Below are positions 31,331 through 39,713 of a stretch of 64,000 bases of DNA, piece after piece. Position numbers and translations under genes: made by a program. The notes below the pieces were generated by a model. That model was not told where the DNA came from and searched no databases. It worked only from the letters and a program-made list of their open reading frames with translations. Numbering within the stretch: the first letter of the stretch is position 1; every line of letters begins with the position of its first letter. The stretch spans positions 496,001 through 560,000 of the forward strand of contig NZ_CAKASL010000002.1 of NCBI RefSeq assembly GCF_916858655.1. The letters run 5' to 3'. Source of the stretch: Aeromicrobium sp. Leaf350 (GTDB lineage Bacteria > Actinomycetota > Actinomycetes > Propionibacteriales > Nocardioidaceae).

Positions 31331-34300
31331 ATGGCGATCAAGGTCGGACTCGAGCACCGCACGACGTACACCTTCGATCGCGCCGTGCGCCTCAGTCCGC
31401 ACGTCGTGCGCCTGCGGCCCGCACCGCACTCGCGCACCCCGATCGAGGCCTACTCGCTGCAGGTCGAGCCGGCCAACCACTTCATCAACTGGCAGCAGGA
31501 CCCGTTCGGGAACTGGATGGCCCGACTCGTGTTCCCCGAGCCGGTCGACCACCTGGACGTCACGGTGGGGCTGATCGCGGACCTGACGGTCATCAACCCC
31601 TTCGACTTCTTCGTCGAGGAGTACGCCGAGCGCTTCCCGTTCGACTACGAGCCCGGCCTGCGCGCCGACCTGGCCCCGTACCTCGCGCCCGTGCCCGAGT
31701 CAGCAGGTGAGGGCCCCGGCCCGGTCGTCACGAGCTGGCGGTCGGCGCTCCCGGCGCTGCCCGAGGACGGCGTGCCGATCGTCGACTTCCTCGTCGGCCT
31801 GAACTCGGCCGTGCACCACGACGTCGAGTACTCCGTGCGCATGGAGCCCGGCGTTCAGACCCCCGACACGACCTTGACCCGCGCGATCGGATCGTGCCGC
31901 GACAGCGCCTGGCTGCTGGTCTCGCTCCTGCGCCAGTACGGCCTGGCGGCGCGGTTCGTCTCCGGGTATCTGGTGCAGCTCAAGACCGACCCGCTGCTGG
32001 CGGCGCAGGCCCTCGACGGACCCACGGGTGCGGTCGAGGACTTCACCGACCTGCACGCCTGGGCCGAGGTCTACGTGCCCGGCGCCGGCTGGATCGGTCT
32101 CGACCCGACGTCGGCGCTGTTCGCCGGGGAGGGCCACATCCCGCTGTCGGCGACCCCCGACCCCGCGTCGGCCGCCCCGATCACGGGCCAGATGGAGCCG
32201 GCCGAGGTCGAGTTCTCGTTCTCCAACGTGGTGCGCCGGGTGCACGAGGATCCCCGGGTCACGCTGCCGTACACCGACGAGGCCTGGGCTCGTGTCGACG
32301 CAGTCGGCGAGCTCGTCGACGAGCGGCTCCTGGCCGACGACGTCCGGCTCACGACCGGTGGCGAGCCCACGTTCGTGTCGATCGACGACATGACGGCGGC
32401 CGAGTGGACGACCGACGCCGACGGCCCCGACAAGCGCCGCCTCGCGGGCGAGCTCGCGGCACGCCTGCGTGAGACGTACGCCGGCGGCGGCGTCGTGCAC
32501 CGGGGCCAGGGCAAGTGGTACCCGGGGGAGCCGTTGCCTCGCTGGCAGGTCGCCCTGCAGTGGCGCACCGACGGGGAGGACCTCTGGTCGCGTCCCGAGC
32601 TGCTCGCCGACCCGTGGCAGGAGTCCGAGGCGCTCCCGGACGCCCCGACGCGGGCCGAGGCGCTCGCGCGCGCCTTCGCCGCGGCCGTGGGCATCGGCGA
32701 CGACCGCGTGATCCCGGCGTGGGAGGACCCGCTCGTCCCGTTCACGGCCGCCCTCCGCAGCCCGGACGGCGAGCCGCCGGCCGACGTCCCCGAGCACCTC
32801 GACCCGACCTGGGCGGCGGGACTCGACGCGGGCGTGCCCGAGCCGTCCGGCTGGGTCGTCCCGGTCGTGACGGGAGAGACCTGGACGAGCCCGCGTTGGA
32901 CCTTCCGCCGCGGCCGCCTGGTCCTGGCGCCCGGCGACTCGCCCGTCGGCCTGCGGCTTCCCCTGGACGCCGTCTCGTGGGAGCCGCCGGAGCCCTCGGG
33001 CGACCCGTCCTACCTCGAGGCCGGACCGCCGCTGTCGACCGTGCTGCCGAGCGCCATGAGGGTCGAGCCCCACGACGCCCCGCGCACGGCCCTGACGGTC
33101 GAGGCCCGTGAGGGCTTCGTGTACGTCTTCCTGCCGCCGACCGAACGGCTCGAGGACTACGCGACGCTCGTCGCGGCGATCGAGAAGGTGGCCTCCGACC
33201 TCGACACGCCCGTCGTGCTGGAGGGCTACGCGCCGCCGCCGGACTCCCGGCTCACCCAGCTCGTCGTCACGCCGGACCCGGGCGTCATCGAGGTCAACCT
33301 GCAGCCGACGCGCACGTGGGGCGAGCTGCGCGACCTGACCGACACGCTGTACGACGCCGCCCGGCGCACCCGCCTGGGCACCGAGAAGTTCGACCTCGAC
33401 GGGTCCCACACGGGCACCGGTGGCGGCAACCACCTGACCCTCGGCGGGCCCACGCCCGCCGACTCGCCGCTGCTGCGCCGGCCGGACGTGCTCGGCAGCC
33501 TCATCACGTACTGGCAGCGGCACCCGTCGCTCTCGTACCTGTTCTCCGGGCGCTTCATCGGCCCCACGAGCCAGGCGCCGCGCTTCGACGAGGGTCGACC
33601 CGAGGCCGTGTACGAGATGGACATCGCGCTGCGCGAGCTCTCGCGTCTGGCCCACGGCTCTGCCGATGGCGAGGACGACGGCGACCTCCCGGCCCGGCCG
33701 TGGCTCGTCGACCGCATCTTGCGGCACCTGCTGACCGACCTCACGGGCAACACGCACCGTGCCGAGTTCTGCATCGACAAGCTCTACAGCCCCGACTCCT
33801 CCCGGGGTCGTCTCGGGCTGCTGGAGCTGCGCGGCTTCGAGATGCCGCCGCACCCGCAGATGGCCCTCGTGCAGGCGCTCCTGGTGCGTTCGCTCGTCTC
33901 GATGTTCTGGCGACGGCCGAACACCGATCCGCTGGTGCGCTGGGGGACCGCGCTGCACGAGGACTTCCTGCTGCCCCAGGGCGCCGTCGCTGACATCGGT
34001 CGCGTCGTCGAGGACCTGCGCGCCGACGGGATCGAGTTCGAGCGCACCTGGCTCGACCCCTTCGTCGAGTTCCGGTTCCCGCGGCTGGGTCGCACCCTCA
34101 TCGAGGCACGGGGCACGCACGTCGAGCTGGAGCTCCGCAGCGCCATCGAGCCGTGGCACGTCCTGGGGGAGGAGGCGACTGGCAGCGGCACTGCCCGGTA
34201 CGTCGACTCCTCGGTGGAACGACTGCAGGTCCTGGTGCGGGGAGTCGACCTCGATCGGTACCTCGTGACGTGCCATGGTGTCCCCGTGCCACTGACCCCC

Positions 34301-34699
34301 ACCGGTACGCCCGGCGAGTACTACGCCGGCGTGCGCTATCGCGCGTGGCAGCCGTGGTCGGCGCTGCACCCCACGATCGAGGTGCACTCGCCGCTGCGCT
34401 TCGACCTCGTCGACACGCAGGCCCAGGTCTCGCTCGGAGGCTGCACGTACCGCGTCGTGCATCCCGGCGGTCGCGCCTACGAGCACCCGCCGGTGAACGC
34501 GGCCGAGGCGGAGGCCCGCCGGGCCACGCGCTTCGAGCCGTTCGGCCACACGCCCGGTCGCATCGACGTCGCCGCGGCGCGTGAGCGGGCGGCGCGGGCG
34601 ATGGCTCCGGAGTACCCGCGCACGCTCGACCTGCGTCGGGTTCCGGCCGACGAGCTCACGGGCCAGCGCGCCCGGAGCGCTCAGCGGGAGCGCGACTGA
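31331..34699 (+). CDS. Transglutaminase-like / DUF2126 two-domain protein
   Basis: A 1122-residue cytoplasmic protein. The N-terminal part (~1-110) is the beta-rich domain that precedes bacterial transglutaminases, with EHRTTYTFDRAVRLSPHVVRLRP. The thiol-protease-fold core has a full triad: Cys189 in GSCRDSAW, His242 in DLHAWAEVY and Asp258 in GLDPTSALF. From ~340 (TTGGEPTFVSIDD) to the end is the DUF2126 region, with HTGTGGGNHLTLGG near 693. DUF2126 has been predicted to be a carboxylate-amine ligase type of domain; activity is unproven. First gene of a compact operon with an ATP-grasp/alpha-E fusion and a second transglutaminase, so peptide bond making and breaking on an unknown substrate is inferred. 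Confidence 0.88.
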   Translation: MAIKVGLEHRTTYTFDRAVRLSPHVVRLRPAPHSRTPIEAYSLQVEPANHFINWQQDPFGNWMARLVFPEPVDHLDVTVGLIADLTVINPFDFFVEEYAERFPFDYEPGLRADLAPYLAPVPESAGEGPGPVVTSWRSALPALPEDGVPIVDFLVGLNSAVHHDVEYSVRMEPGVQTPDTTLTRAIGSCRDSAWLLVSLLRQYGLAARFVSGYLVQLKTDPLLAAQALDGPTGAVEDFTDLHAWAEVYVPGAGWIGLDPTSALFAGEGHIPLSATPDPASAAPITGQMEPAEVEFSFSNVVRRVHEDPRVTLPYTDEAWARVDAVGELVDERLLADDVRLTTGGEPTFVSIDDMTAAEWTTDADGPDKRRLAGELAARLRETYAGGGVVHRGQGKWYPGEPLPRWQVALQWRTDGEDLWSRPELLADPWQESEALPDAPTRAEALARAFAAAVGIGDDRVIPAWEDPLVPFTAALRSPDGEPPADVPEHLDPTWAAGLDAGVPEPSGWVVPVVTGETWTSPRWTFRRGRLVLAPGDSPVGLRLPLDAVSWEPPEPSGDPSYLEAGPPLSTVLPSAMRVEPHDAPRTALTVEAREGFVYVFLPPTERLEDYATLVAAIEKVASDLDTPVVLEGYAPPPDSRLTQLVVTPDPGVIEVNLQPTRTWGELRDLTDTLYDAARRTRLGTEKFDLDGSHTGTGGGNHLTLGGPTPADSPLLRRPDVLGSLITYWQRHPSLSYLFSGRFIGPTSQAPRFDEGRPEAVYEMDIALRELSRLAHGSADGEDDGDLPARPWLVDRILRHLLTDLTGNTHRAEFCIDKLYSPDSSRGRLGLLELRGFEMPPHPQMALVQALLVRSLVSMFWRRPNTDPLVRWGTALHEDFLLPQGAVADIGRVVEDLRADGIEFERTWLDPFVEFRFPRLGRTLIEARGTHVELELRSAIEPWHVLGEEATGSGTARYVDSSVERLQVLVRGVDLDRYLVTCHGVPVPLTPTGTPGEYYAGVRYRAWQPWSALHPTIEVHSPLRFDLVDTQAQVSLGGCTYRVVHPGGRAYEHPPVNAAEAEARRATRFEPFGHTPGRIDVAAARERAARAMAPEYPRTLDLRRVPADELTGQRARSAQRERD

Positions 34700-34701
34700 C
34701 G

Positions 34702-37161
34702 GTGCTGCAGGACTACTCGGCGGCGGTCGCCCAGCCGACGCTGACCGCCGGCCCACCCAGGTACGACGAGGTCGTCGCCCCCGACGGCTCGCTGCGGCCT
34801 GCGTGGAAGGCGCTCGCGGGTGCCGCGATCGGGCTCACGCGCGAGGAGCTGCAGCGCATCAGTGGTGACGTCGTCCGCTTCCTGAGCGACGACGGCGTCC
34901 GGTACTCGCGGCCGGGAGAGTCGCCCTCGTGGTGGCGGCTCGACCCCGTGCCGATCGTGGTCTCGGCGGAGGAGTGGGCGCCGCTCGAGGTGGGGCTCGC
35001 GCAGCGCACCGAGCTGCTGAACGCGATCTTGGTCGACCTCTACGGGCCGCAGACGCTTCTCTCGTCGAGGGTGATCCCCCCGGAGCTCGTCTTCGGTCAC
35101 GCCGGGTTCCTCCGCGAGCTGCGCGGCGGTCCGGTCGACCAGCACCCGCTGCTGGTCAGCGCGAGCGACGTCACGCGCACGGCGACCGGTGACTGGCAGG
35201 TGCTGGCCGACCGCACCGGCGCCCCGTCCGGCATCGGGTACGCGATGGAGAACCGCCGCGTGATCAGCCGCGTCGTCCCCGAGCTCTACCGCGGCGCCGG
35301 CCTGCACCGCGTCGCGCCGTTCTTCCAGGCCGTCAGGGCCGCGATGATCGATGCCGCACCGGGGGAGGCGAGCGACCCGCGGGTCGTGCTGCTCTCGCCG
35401 GGCCCGCAGTCGGAGACGGCCTACGACCAGGCCTTCGTGGCCTCGAGCCTGGGCTTCCCGCTGGTGCAGGGCAGCGACCTCGTCGTGCGCGACGGCATCG
35501 TCTGGATGCGCGCCTTCGGGCGCCTCGAGCGGGTCGACGTCATCGTGCGCCGCGTCGACGCCTCGTACACCGACCCGCTCGAGCTGCGGGGCGACTCCCA
35601 CCTGGGCGTGACCGGCCTCGTCGAGGCGGTGCGTCGCGGCACGGTGCGCGTCGTGAACGGTCTCGGTTCCGGCGTCGTGGAGAACCTCGGGCTGGCGCCG
35701 TTCCTGGCCCGGGCGTGTGAGGTGCTGCTCGACGAGCCGCTCCGGCTCCCGTCGATCCGCTCGTACTGGCTGGGCGACCCGGACGAGCTCGAGCAGGTAC
35801 GACCGCGGCTCGAGGAGCTCACGGTGCGCACGATCGACCGGACCGACCCGACCGGCGCGCTCGAGGGCGACGACCTGCTGCGCCGCGTCGAGGCCGAGCC
35901 CCACCGGTTCGTCGCGCAGGAACGTCCGCACCACTCGCAGGCGCCCGCGCTGGGCCCCTTCGGCGTCCAGCCCGAGCCGGTCGTGATCCGCACCTTCACG
36001 GTGCGCCACGGCTCCGCGTACCGCACGCTGCTGGGCGGCCTCGGGTCGATCATGGAGACCGGCCGCGTGCCGCGCAGCAAGGACGTCTGGGTGCTCAAGG
36101 CACGGCCCGATGAGCCCGACCAGCGCCTCCTCGAGGTGCTGCCGATGACCAATGTGCGCGCTCCGGCGGCGATGGTCCCGCGAGTCCTCGAGGACATGTT
36201 CTGGTTCGGACGCTACGCCGAGCGCGCGGAGGACACGCTGCGCCTCGTGATCTCGGCGCACGGCCTGGCCCAGGACTTCCGGTCGCGCCCGTGGTCGGCC
36301 GGCGGGCAGACCCTGCGCGTGCTGACGCGGAAGCTGCGCGACCTCAGCCCCTCGCCGTTCGAGGAGGACGCCTTCGACGACGAGCTGCGCTCGCTGCTGC
36401 TCGACCCGTTCCGACCCGGCAGCGTCGCGCAGTCCGTCGCCTCGCTGCGCGACGCCGCCCAGGCCGTGCGCGACCAGCTCTCGCCGGACGTCTGGCGGGT
36501 CTTCGGCGCGATCGACCGCGCGGCCGGCACGCTGGCCGACTCGGCGCTGAGCCACCAGGTGACCGACACGGCCGGCCGCATGCTGACGGCGATCTCGGCC
36601 CTGCACGGCGTGTGCGACAGCATGATGCGCGACGACGGCTGGCGCATGATCATGGTCGGTCGCGCGGTCGAGCGGTGCCAGCAGGTGGTCCGCCTGCTCG
36701 ACGGCACGGTCACCGAGCGACGCGGCATCGACGTCGACCGCGACGTCCTCACGACCGTGCTGATGGTGGCCGAGAGCGCCGTGACCCACCGTCGGCGCTA
36801 CCGGGGCTACGTGCGCCCCGCCGGGGTCGTCGAGCTGCTCATGTTCGACGCCGACAACCCGCGCTCGATCTCGTTCAACGTCGACCGCGCCGCCGAGCTG
36901 CTGCGCGCGCTGCCCGCCTCGACCGGCTCGACCCGGCCCGAGCGCCTGCTCGCCGACCTGCAGGGCGAGCTGGCCAGCCTGGAGCTCGCGAGCCTCGTCG
37001 TCATCGAGGGCGAGCGACGCCCGCACCTGGAGCAGGCCGTCGCGACGGTGCGGGGGCTGCTCTCCCGCTTCGCCGACGCGGTCCTCGAGGTGCACCTCGC
37101 CTCCGCGCCGACCCCGCGCTCGTTCGACCTCACGCGCCCGACCCGGGAGGTGGCACCGTGA
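34702..37161 (+). CDS. Circularly permuted ATP-grasp / alpha-E fusion protein
   Basis: An 819-residue fusion. Residues ~1-485 are the circularly permuted ATP-grasp domain (DUF404/DUF407 type), with VYSRPGESP-like YSRPGESPSWWRLDP, SRVVPELYRGAGLHRV, VNGLGSGVVENLGLAPFLA and FVAQERPHHSQAPAL. Residues ~491-800 are the helical alpha-E domain (DUF403), starting MVPRVLEDMFWFGRYAERAED. In many genomes these are separate genes; here they are one frame. ATP-grasp enzymes join a carboxylate to an amine using ATP, so a peptide or amide ligase is expected. GTG start two bases after the upstream stop; four-base overlap with the next gene. Confidence 0.9.
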   Translation: MLQDYSAAVAQPTLTAGPPRYDEVVAPDGSLRPAWKALAGAAIGLTREELQRISGDVVRFLSDDGVRYSRPGESPSWWRLDPVPIVVSAEEWAPLEVGLAQRTELLNAILVDLYGPQTLLSSRVIPPELVFGHAGFLRELRGGPVDQHPLLVSASDVTRTATGDWQVLADRTGAPSGIGYAMENRRVISRVVPELYRGAGLHRVAPFFQAVRAAMIDAAPGEASDPRVVLLSPGPQSETAYDQAFVASSLGFPLVQGSDLVVRDGIVWMRAFGRLERVDVIVRRVDASYTDPLELRGDSHLGVTGLVEAVRRGTVRVVNGLGSGVVENLGLAPFLARACEVLLDEPLRLPSIRSYWLGDPDELEQVRPRLEELTVRTIDRTDPTGALEGDDLLRRVEAEPHRFVAQERPHHSQAPALGPFGVQPEPVVIRTFTVRHGSAYRTLLGGLGSIMETGRVPRSKDVWVLKARPDEPDQRLLEVLPMTNVRAPAAMVPRVLEDMFWFGRYAERAEDTLRLVISAHGLAQDFRSRPWSAGGQTLRVLTRKLRDLSPSPFEEDAFDDELRSLLLDPFRPGSVAQSVASLRDAAQAVRDQLSPDVWRVFGAIDRAAGTLADSALSHQVTDTAGRMLTAISALHGVCDSMMRDDGWRMIMVGRAVERCQQVVRLLDGTVTERRGIDVDRDVLTTVLMVAESAVTHRRRYRGYVRPAGVVELLMFDADNPRSISFNVDRAAELLRALPASTGSTRPERLLADLQGELASLELASLVVIEGERRPHLEQAVATVRGLLSRFADAVLEVHLASAPTPRSFDLTRPTREVAP

Positions 37162-38030
37162 GGTACCGGGTCCGCCACACCACGACCTACACCTACGACG
37201 AGGACGTCAGCGACAGCTACGGCATCGCCCACGTCACGCCGCGCGAGCTGCCCTGGCAGCACGTGGGTCAGCACGACGTCACGGTCGATCCCGGCGCGAC
37301 CGACCAGTGGGCGACCTCGGACCACTACGGCAACACCCGCACGTACTTCCAGGTCGACCAGCCGCACCGCGTGCTGCAGGTCGAGGCGGTCTCGGACGTC
37401 GAGGTGCTGACGGAGGTCCGCGACGAGGAGGCCGACGCCCAGCCCTGGGAGGCGTGCCGGCCCGCAGGGCGCCGCGACGTGGTCGACGCGTGGTCGGCCA
37501 CCGAGCTCGTGCTGCGCTCCGAGCTGGTCCCTCACGCCCCGCTGGCCCACGCCTACGGTGCGGAGTCCCTGCGGCCCGGACGCCCGCTGGTCGAGGCGGC
37601 GATGGACCTGATGCACCGCATCCACACCGACTTCACCTACGAGCAGGGCGCCAGCACGGTCACCAGCACCATCGACGACCTCTTCGAGGCGCGGGCCGGC
37701 GTCTGCCAGGACTTCGCGCACCTCACGCTGGCCTGCCTGCGGTCGCACGGGCTGGCCGCGCGGTACGTGAGCGGTTATCTCGCGACCGACCCGCCGCCTG
37801 GCAAGGAGCGGATCGTCGGGGCGGACGCGTCGCACGCCTGGGTGTCGCTGTGGGTGCCCGGGGGCACGTGGCTGGCGCTGGACCCGACGAACGACCAGCT
37901 CGCGGGGGAGCGGTACGTCACGACGGCCTGGGGCCGCGACTACGCGGACGTGCCCCCGGTGAAGGGCGTCATCTACAGCGAGGCCAAGACCTCGCTCCTG
38001 GACGTCGAGGTCGACGTCGCGCCCGTCTGA
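37158..38030 (+). CDS. Transglutaminase-family cysteine peptidase
   Basis: A 290-residue cytoplasmic protein. The N-terminal beta domain (~1-80) starts RYRVRHTTTYTYDEDVSDSY, and the catalytic triad is complete: Cys183 in GVCQDFAHL, His226 in ASHAWVSLW and Asp242 in LDPTNDQ. These proteins usually act as peptidases or amide-exchange enzymes. Coupled to the ATP-grasp/alpha-E gene by GTGA. Together with the N-terminal domain of the DUF2126 protein it gives the operon two transglutaminase activities. Confidence 0.92.
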   Translation: MRYRVRHTTTYTYDEDVSDSYGIAHVTPRELPWQHVGQHDVTVDPGATDQWATSDHYGNTRTYFQVDQPHRVLQVEAVSDVEVLTEVRDEEADAQPWEACRPAGRRDVVDAWSATELVLRSELVPHAPLAHAYGAESLRPGRPLVEAAMDLMHRIHTDFTYEQGASTVTSTIDDLFEARAGVCQDFAHLTLACLRSHGLAARYVSGYLATDPPPGKERIVGADASHAWVSLWVPGGTWLALDPTNDQLAGERYVTTAWGRDYADVPPVKGVIYSEAKTSLLDVEVDVAPV

Positions 38031-38080
38031 GTCGACCCTCCACCGTGTGTCGTCCCACGAGTGACCCGGCATCTGCCAGC

Positions 38081-38611
38081 ATGTTCCCCATGCATGCCCG
38101 CCCGCTCTGGCCGTACGCCACGGCCCTGGTGTGCCTGGCGATGCTCGTGCTCGGCGTGGTGCTGGGTCTCGTCGCCGGGCTCGCGAGCCGCGACGGGCGT
38201 GCACTGCCGGCGGGGGTTCCCGACCCGAGCCAGGCCGTGCTGCTGTGGGACCGGGCGTTCAAGATCGGCGACTGCTCGTCGTTCCAGGACACGACCACCG
38301 CGGCGTTCCGCGCCGACTACGGCCAGGCCGAGGCCGACTACTCGACGTGCGACGGGTTCTACGAGGGTCTCGAGGAGATCGAGGACGGCAAGCCGGCCGA
38401 CTTCTGGCGCACGTACGACATCGAGATCGTCGAGGTCAGCATCACGGGTGACACCGCCCGCATCACGACCGAGGAGAGCTGGGAGTACCTCGACGACGGT
38501 CGCGAGCGCGAGACCTCCGACACGTACACCTACGACCTCGTGCTCACCGACGGCCGGTGGCTCATCGACGACGCCAGCTTCCTGTACTCCGGCGACGAGA
38601 CGACCGTCTGA
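38081..38611 (+). CDS. Small membrane-anchored protein, NTF2-like fold possible
   Basis: I do not recognise a named family. The 176-residue protein (173 if the ATG at 38090 is used) has one N-terminal helix (~12-37) and then an acidic extracytoplasmic domain. Features such as AVLLWDRAFKIGDCSSF, ADFWRTYDIEIVEVSITGDTARI and LTDGRWLIDDASF resemble SnoaL/NTF2-like lipid- or ligand-binding proteins. Two cysteines (DCSSF and STCDGF) could form a disulfide. It lies 50 bases after the transglutaminase gene and before the metallopeptidase, so it may be the outer-face part of that system, but could also be an unrelated insertion. Confidence 0.65.
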   Translation: MFPMHARPLWPYATALVCLAMLVLGVVLGLVAGLASRDGRALPAGVPDPSQAVLLWDRAFKIGDCSSFQDTTTAAFRADYGQAEADYSTCDGFYEGLEEIEDGKPADFWRTYDIEIVEVSITGDTARITTEESWEYLDDGRERETSDTYTYDLVLTDGRWLIDDASFLYSGDETTV

Positions 38612-38651
38612 CGCAGGCTCCTCCCGGAGCGCGGAACCGGGCCGCACCCGT

Positions 38652-38657
38652 CAGACT
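38652..38657 (+). promoter_or_regulatory. -10-like CAGACT before the metallopeptidase gene
   Basis: CAGACT lies 12 to 7 bases before the GTG at 38664, suggesting an additional leaderless promoter inside the cluster. Confidence 0.4.
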
Positions 38658-38663
38658 GAGCGG

Positions 38664-39644
38664 GTGCGCAACTTCAGCTGTTCGACCTGTGACAACCGCC
38701 TCTACCTCGAGAACAGCCTCTGCGTCGCATGCGGGTCCGCGCTCGGCTACTGGCGCGAGACGGCCGACATCGTCGTGGTCGACGACGAGGGCAAGTACGT
38801 CGACGCCGAGGGCTACGTCTGGCACGTGTGCCCGAACCTCAACCTCTCGGGCTGCACCTGGCTGACCCGCATCGAGGGCGAGCCGTGCGAGTCGTGCGCG
38901 CTCACGCGCACCCGGCCCGCGGACGACGACGCGATCGGCCTGGCGCAGCTCCCCGTGGCGGAGGCGGCCAAGCGGCACCTGCTGATCGAGCTCACGCGGC
39001 TCGGCTTCGGGTGGGTCACGCGCGACGAGGACCCCGAGCAGGGGCTGGCGTTCGACATGCTGTCCAGCGTCGACGAGAACGTCGTGATCGGCCACGAGGA
39101 CGGCCTGATCACGATCGATCTCGCCGAGGGTGACGACGCCCACCGCGCGAAGGTGCAGGCCGAGCTGGCCGAGCCCTACCGCACGATGCTGGGCCACCTG
39201 CGGCACGAGGTCGGCCACTACATGGAGGCCCAGCACGTCCGCGGCGACCGGATCGGCCAGGCGCGCGAGCTGTTCGGCAACGAGGAGATCTCCTACGCCG
39301 ACGAGATCGAGCGCCACTACAACGAGGGCCCGCCCGCGGACTGGGCCGAGAGCTACATCAGCACCTACGCGACGATGCACCCGTTCGAGGACTTCGCGGA
39401 GTCGTTCGCGCACACCCTGCACATCCAGGACACCGTCGACACGGCCCGCTGGAACGGCCTCATCACGGTGGAGCCCGATGCGTTCAGCATCTTCAGCGAC
39501 CTCGTGACCGGCGTGTGGGTGCCGCTGTCGAACGCGCTCAACCAGATCAACCGCAGCATGGGCTCGGACGACCTCTACCCGTTCGTGATCCCGCCCAAGG
39601 TGCTCGCGAAGCTCGACTTCGTCGACTCCCTCCGTCAGCGCTAG
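38664..39644 (+). CDS. Zinc-ribbon HExxH metallopeptidase (Peptidase_Mx type)
   Basis: A 326-residue cytoplasmic protein. An N-terminal zinc ribbon uses Cys6, Cys9, Cys20 and Cys23; a second pair of CxxC-like motifs (CPNLNLSGC, CESC) follows. The peptidase domain carries HEVGH at 181-185 inside LGHLRHEVGHYMEAQ, with FEDFAESFAHTLHI about 65 residues later giving likely third ligands. It matches the putative zinc-binding peptidase family often linked to transglutaminase/ATP-grasp/alpha-E genes. It likely removes or trims whatever the ligases of the cluster attach; this is inference. Confidence 0.85.
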   Translation: MRNFSCSTCDNRLYLENSLCVACGSALGYWRETADIVVVDDEGKYVDAEGYVWHVCPNLNLSGCTWLTRIEGEPCESCALTRTRPADDDAIGLAQLPVAEAAKRHLLIELTRLGFGWVTRDEDPEQGLAFDMLSSVDENVVIGHEDGLITIDLAEGDDAHRAKVQAELAEPYRTMLGHLRHEVGHYMEAQHVRGDRIGQARELFGNEEISYADEIERHYNEGPPADWAESYISTYATMHPFEDFAESFAHTLHIQDTVDTARWNGLITVEPDAFSIFSDLVTGVWVPLSNALNQINRSMGSDDLYPFVIPPKVLAKLDFVDSLRQR

Positions 39645-39701
39645 CTAGTTCCGCGCCCTCAGCCACCGGTGCAGGATTCGGCCGCGCTGGGGGTCGGATG
39701 A

Positions 39702-39707
39702 GACACT
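39702..39707 (+). promoter_or_regulatory. -10-like GACACT, leaderless rlmN
   Basis: GACACT occupies positions 12 to 7 before the rlmN ATG. A GGGGG run just before the ATG is too close to serve as a ribosome site. Confidence 0.4.
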
Positions 39708-39713
39708 GGGGGA

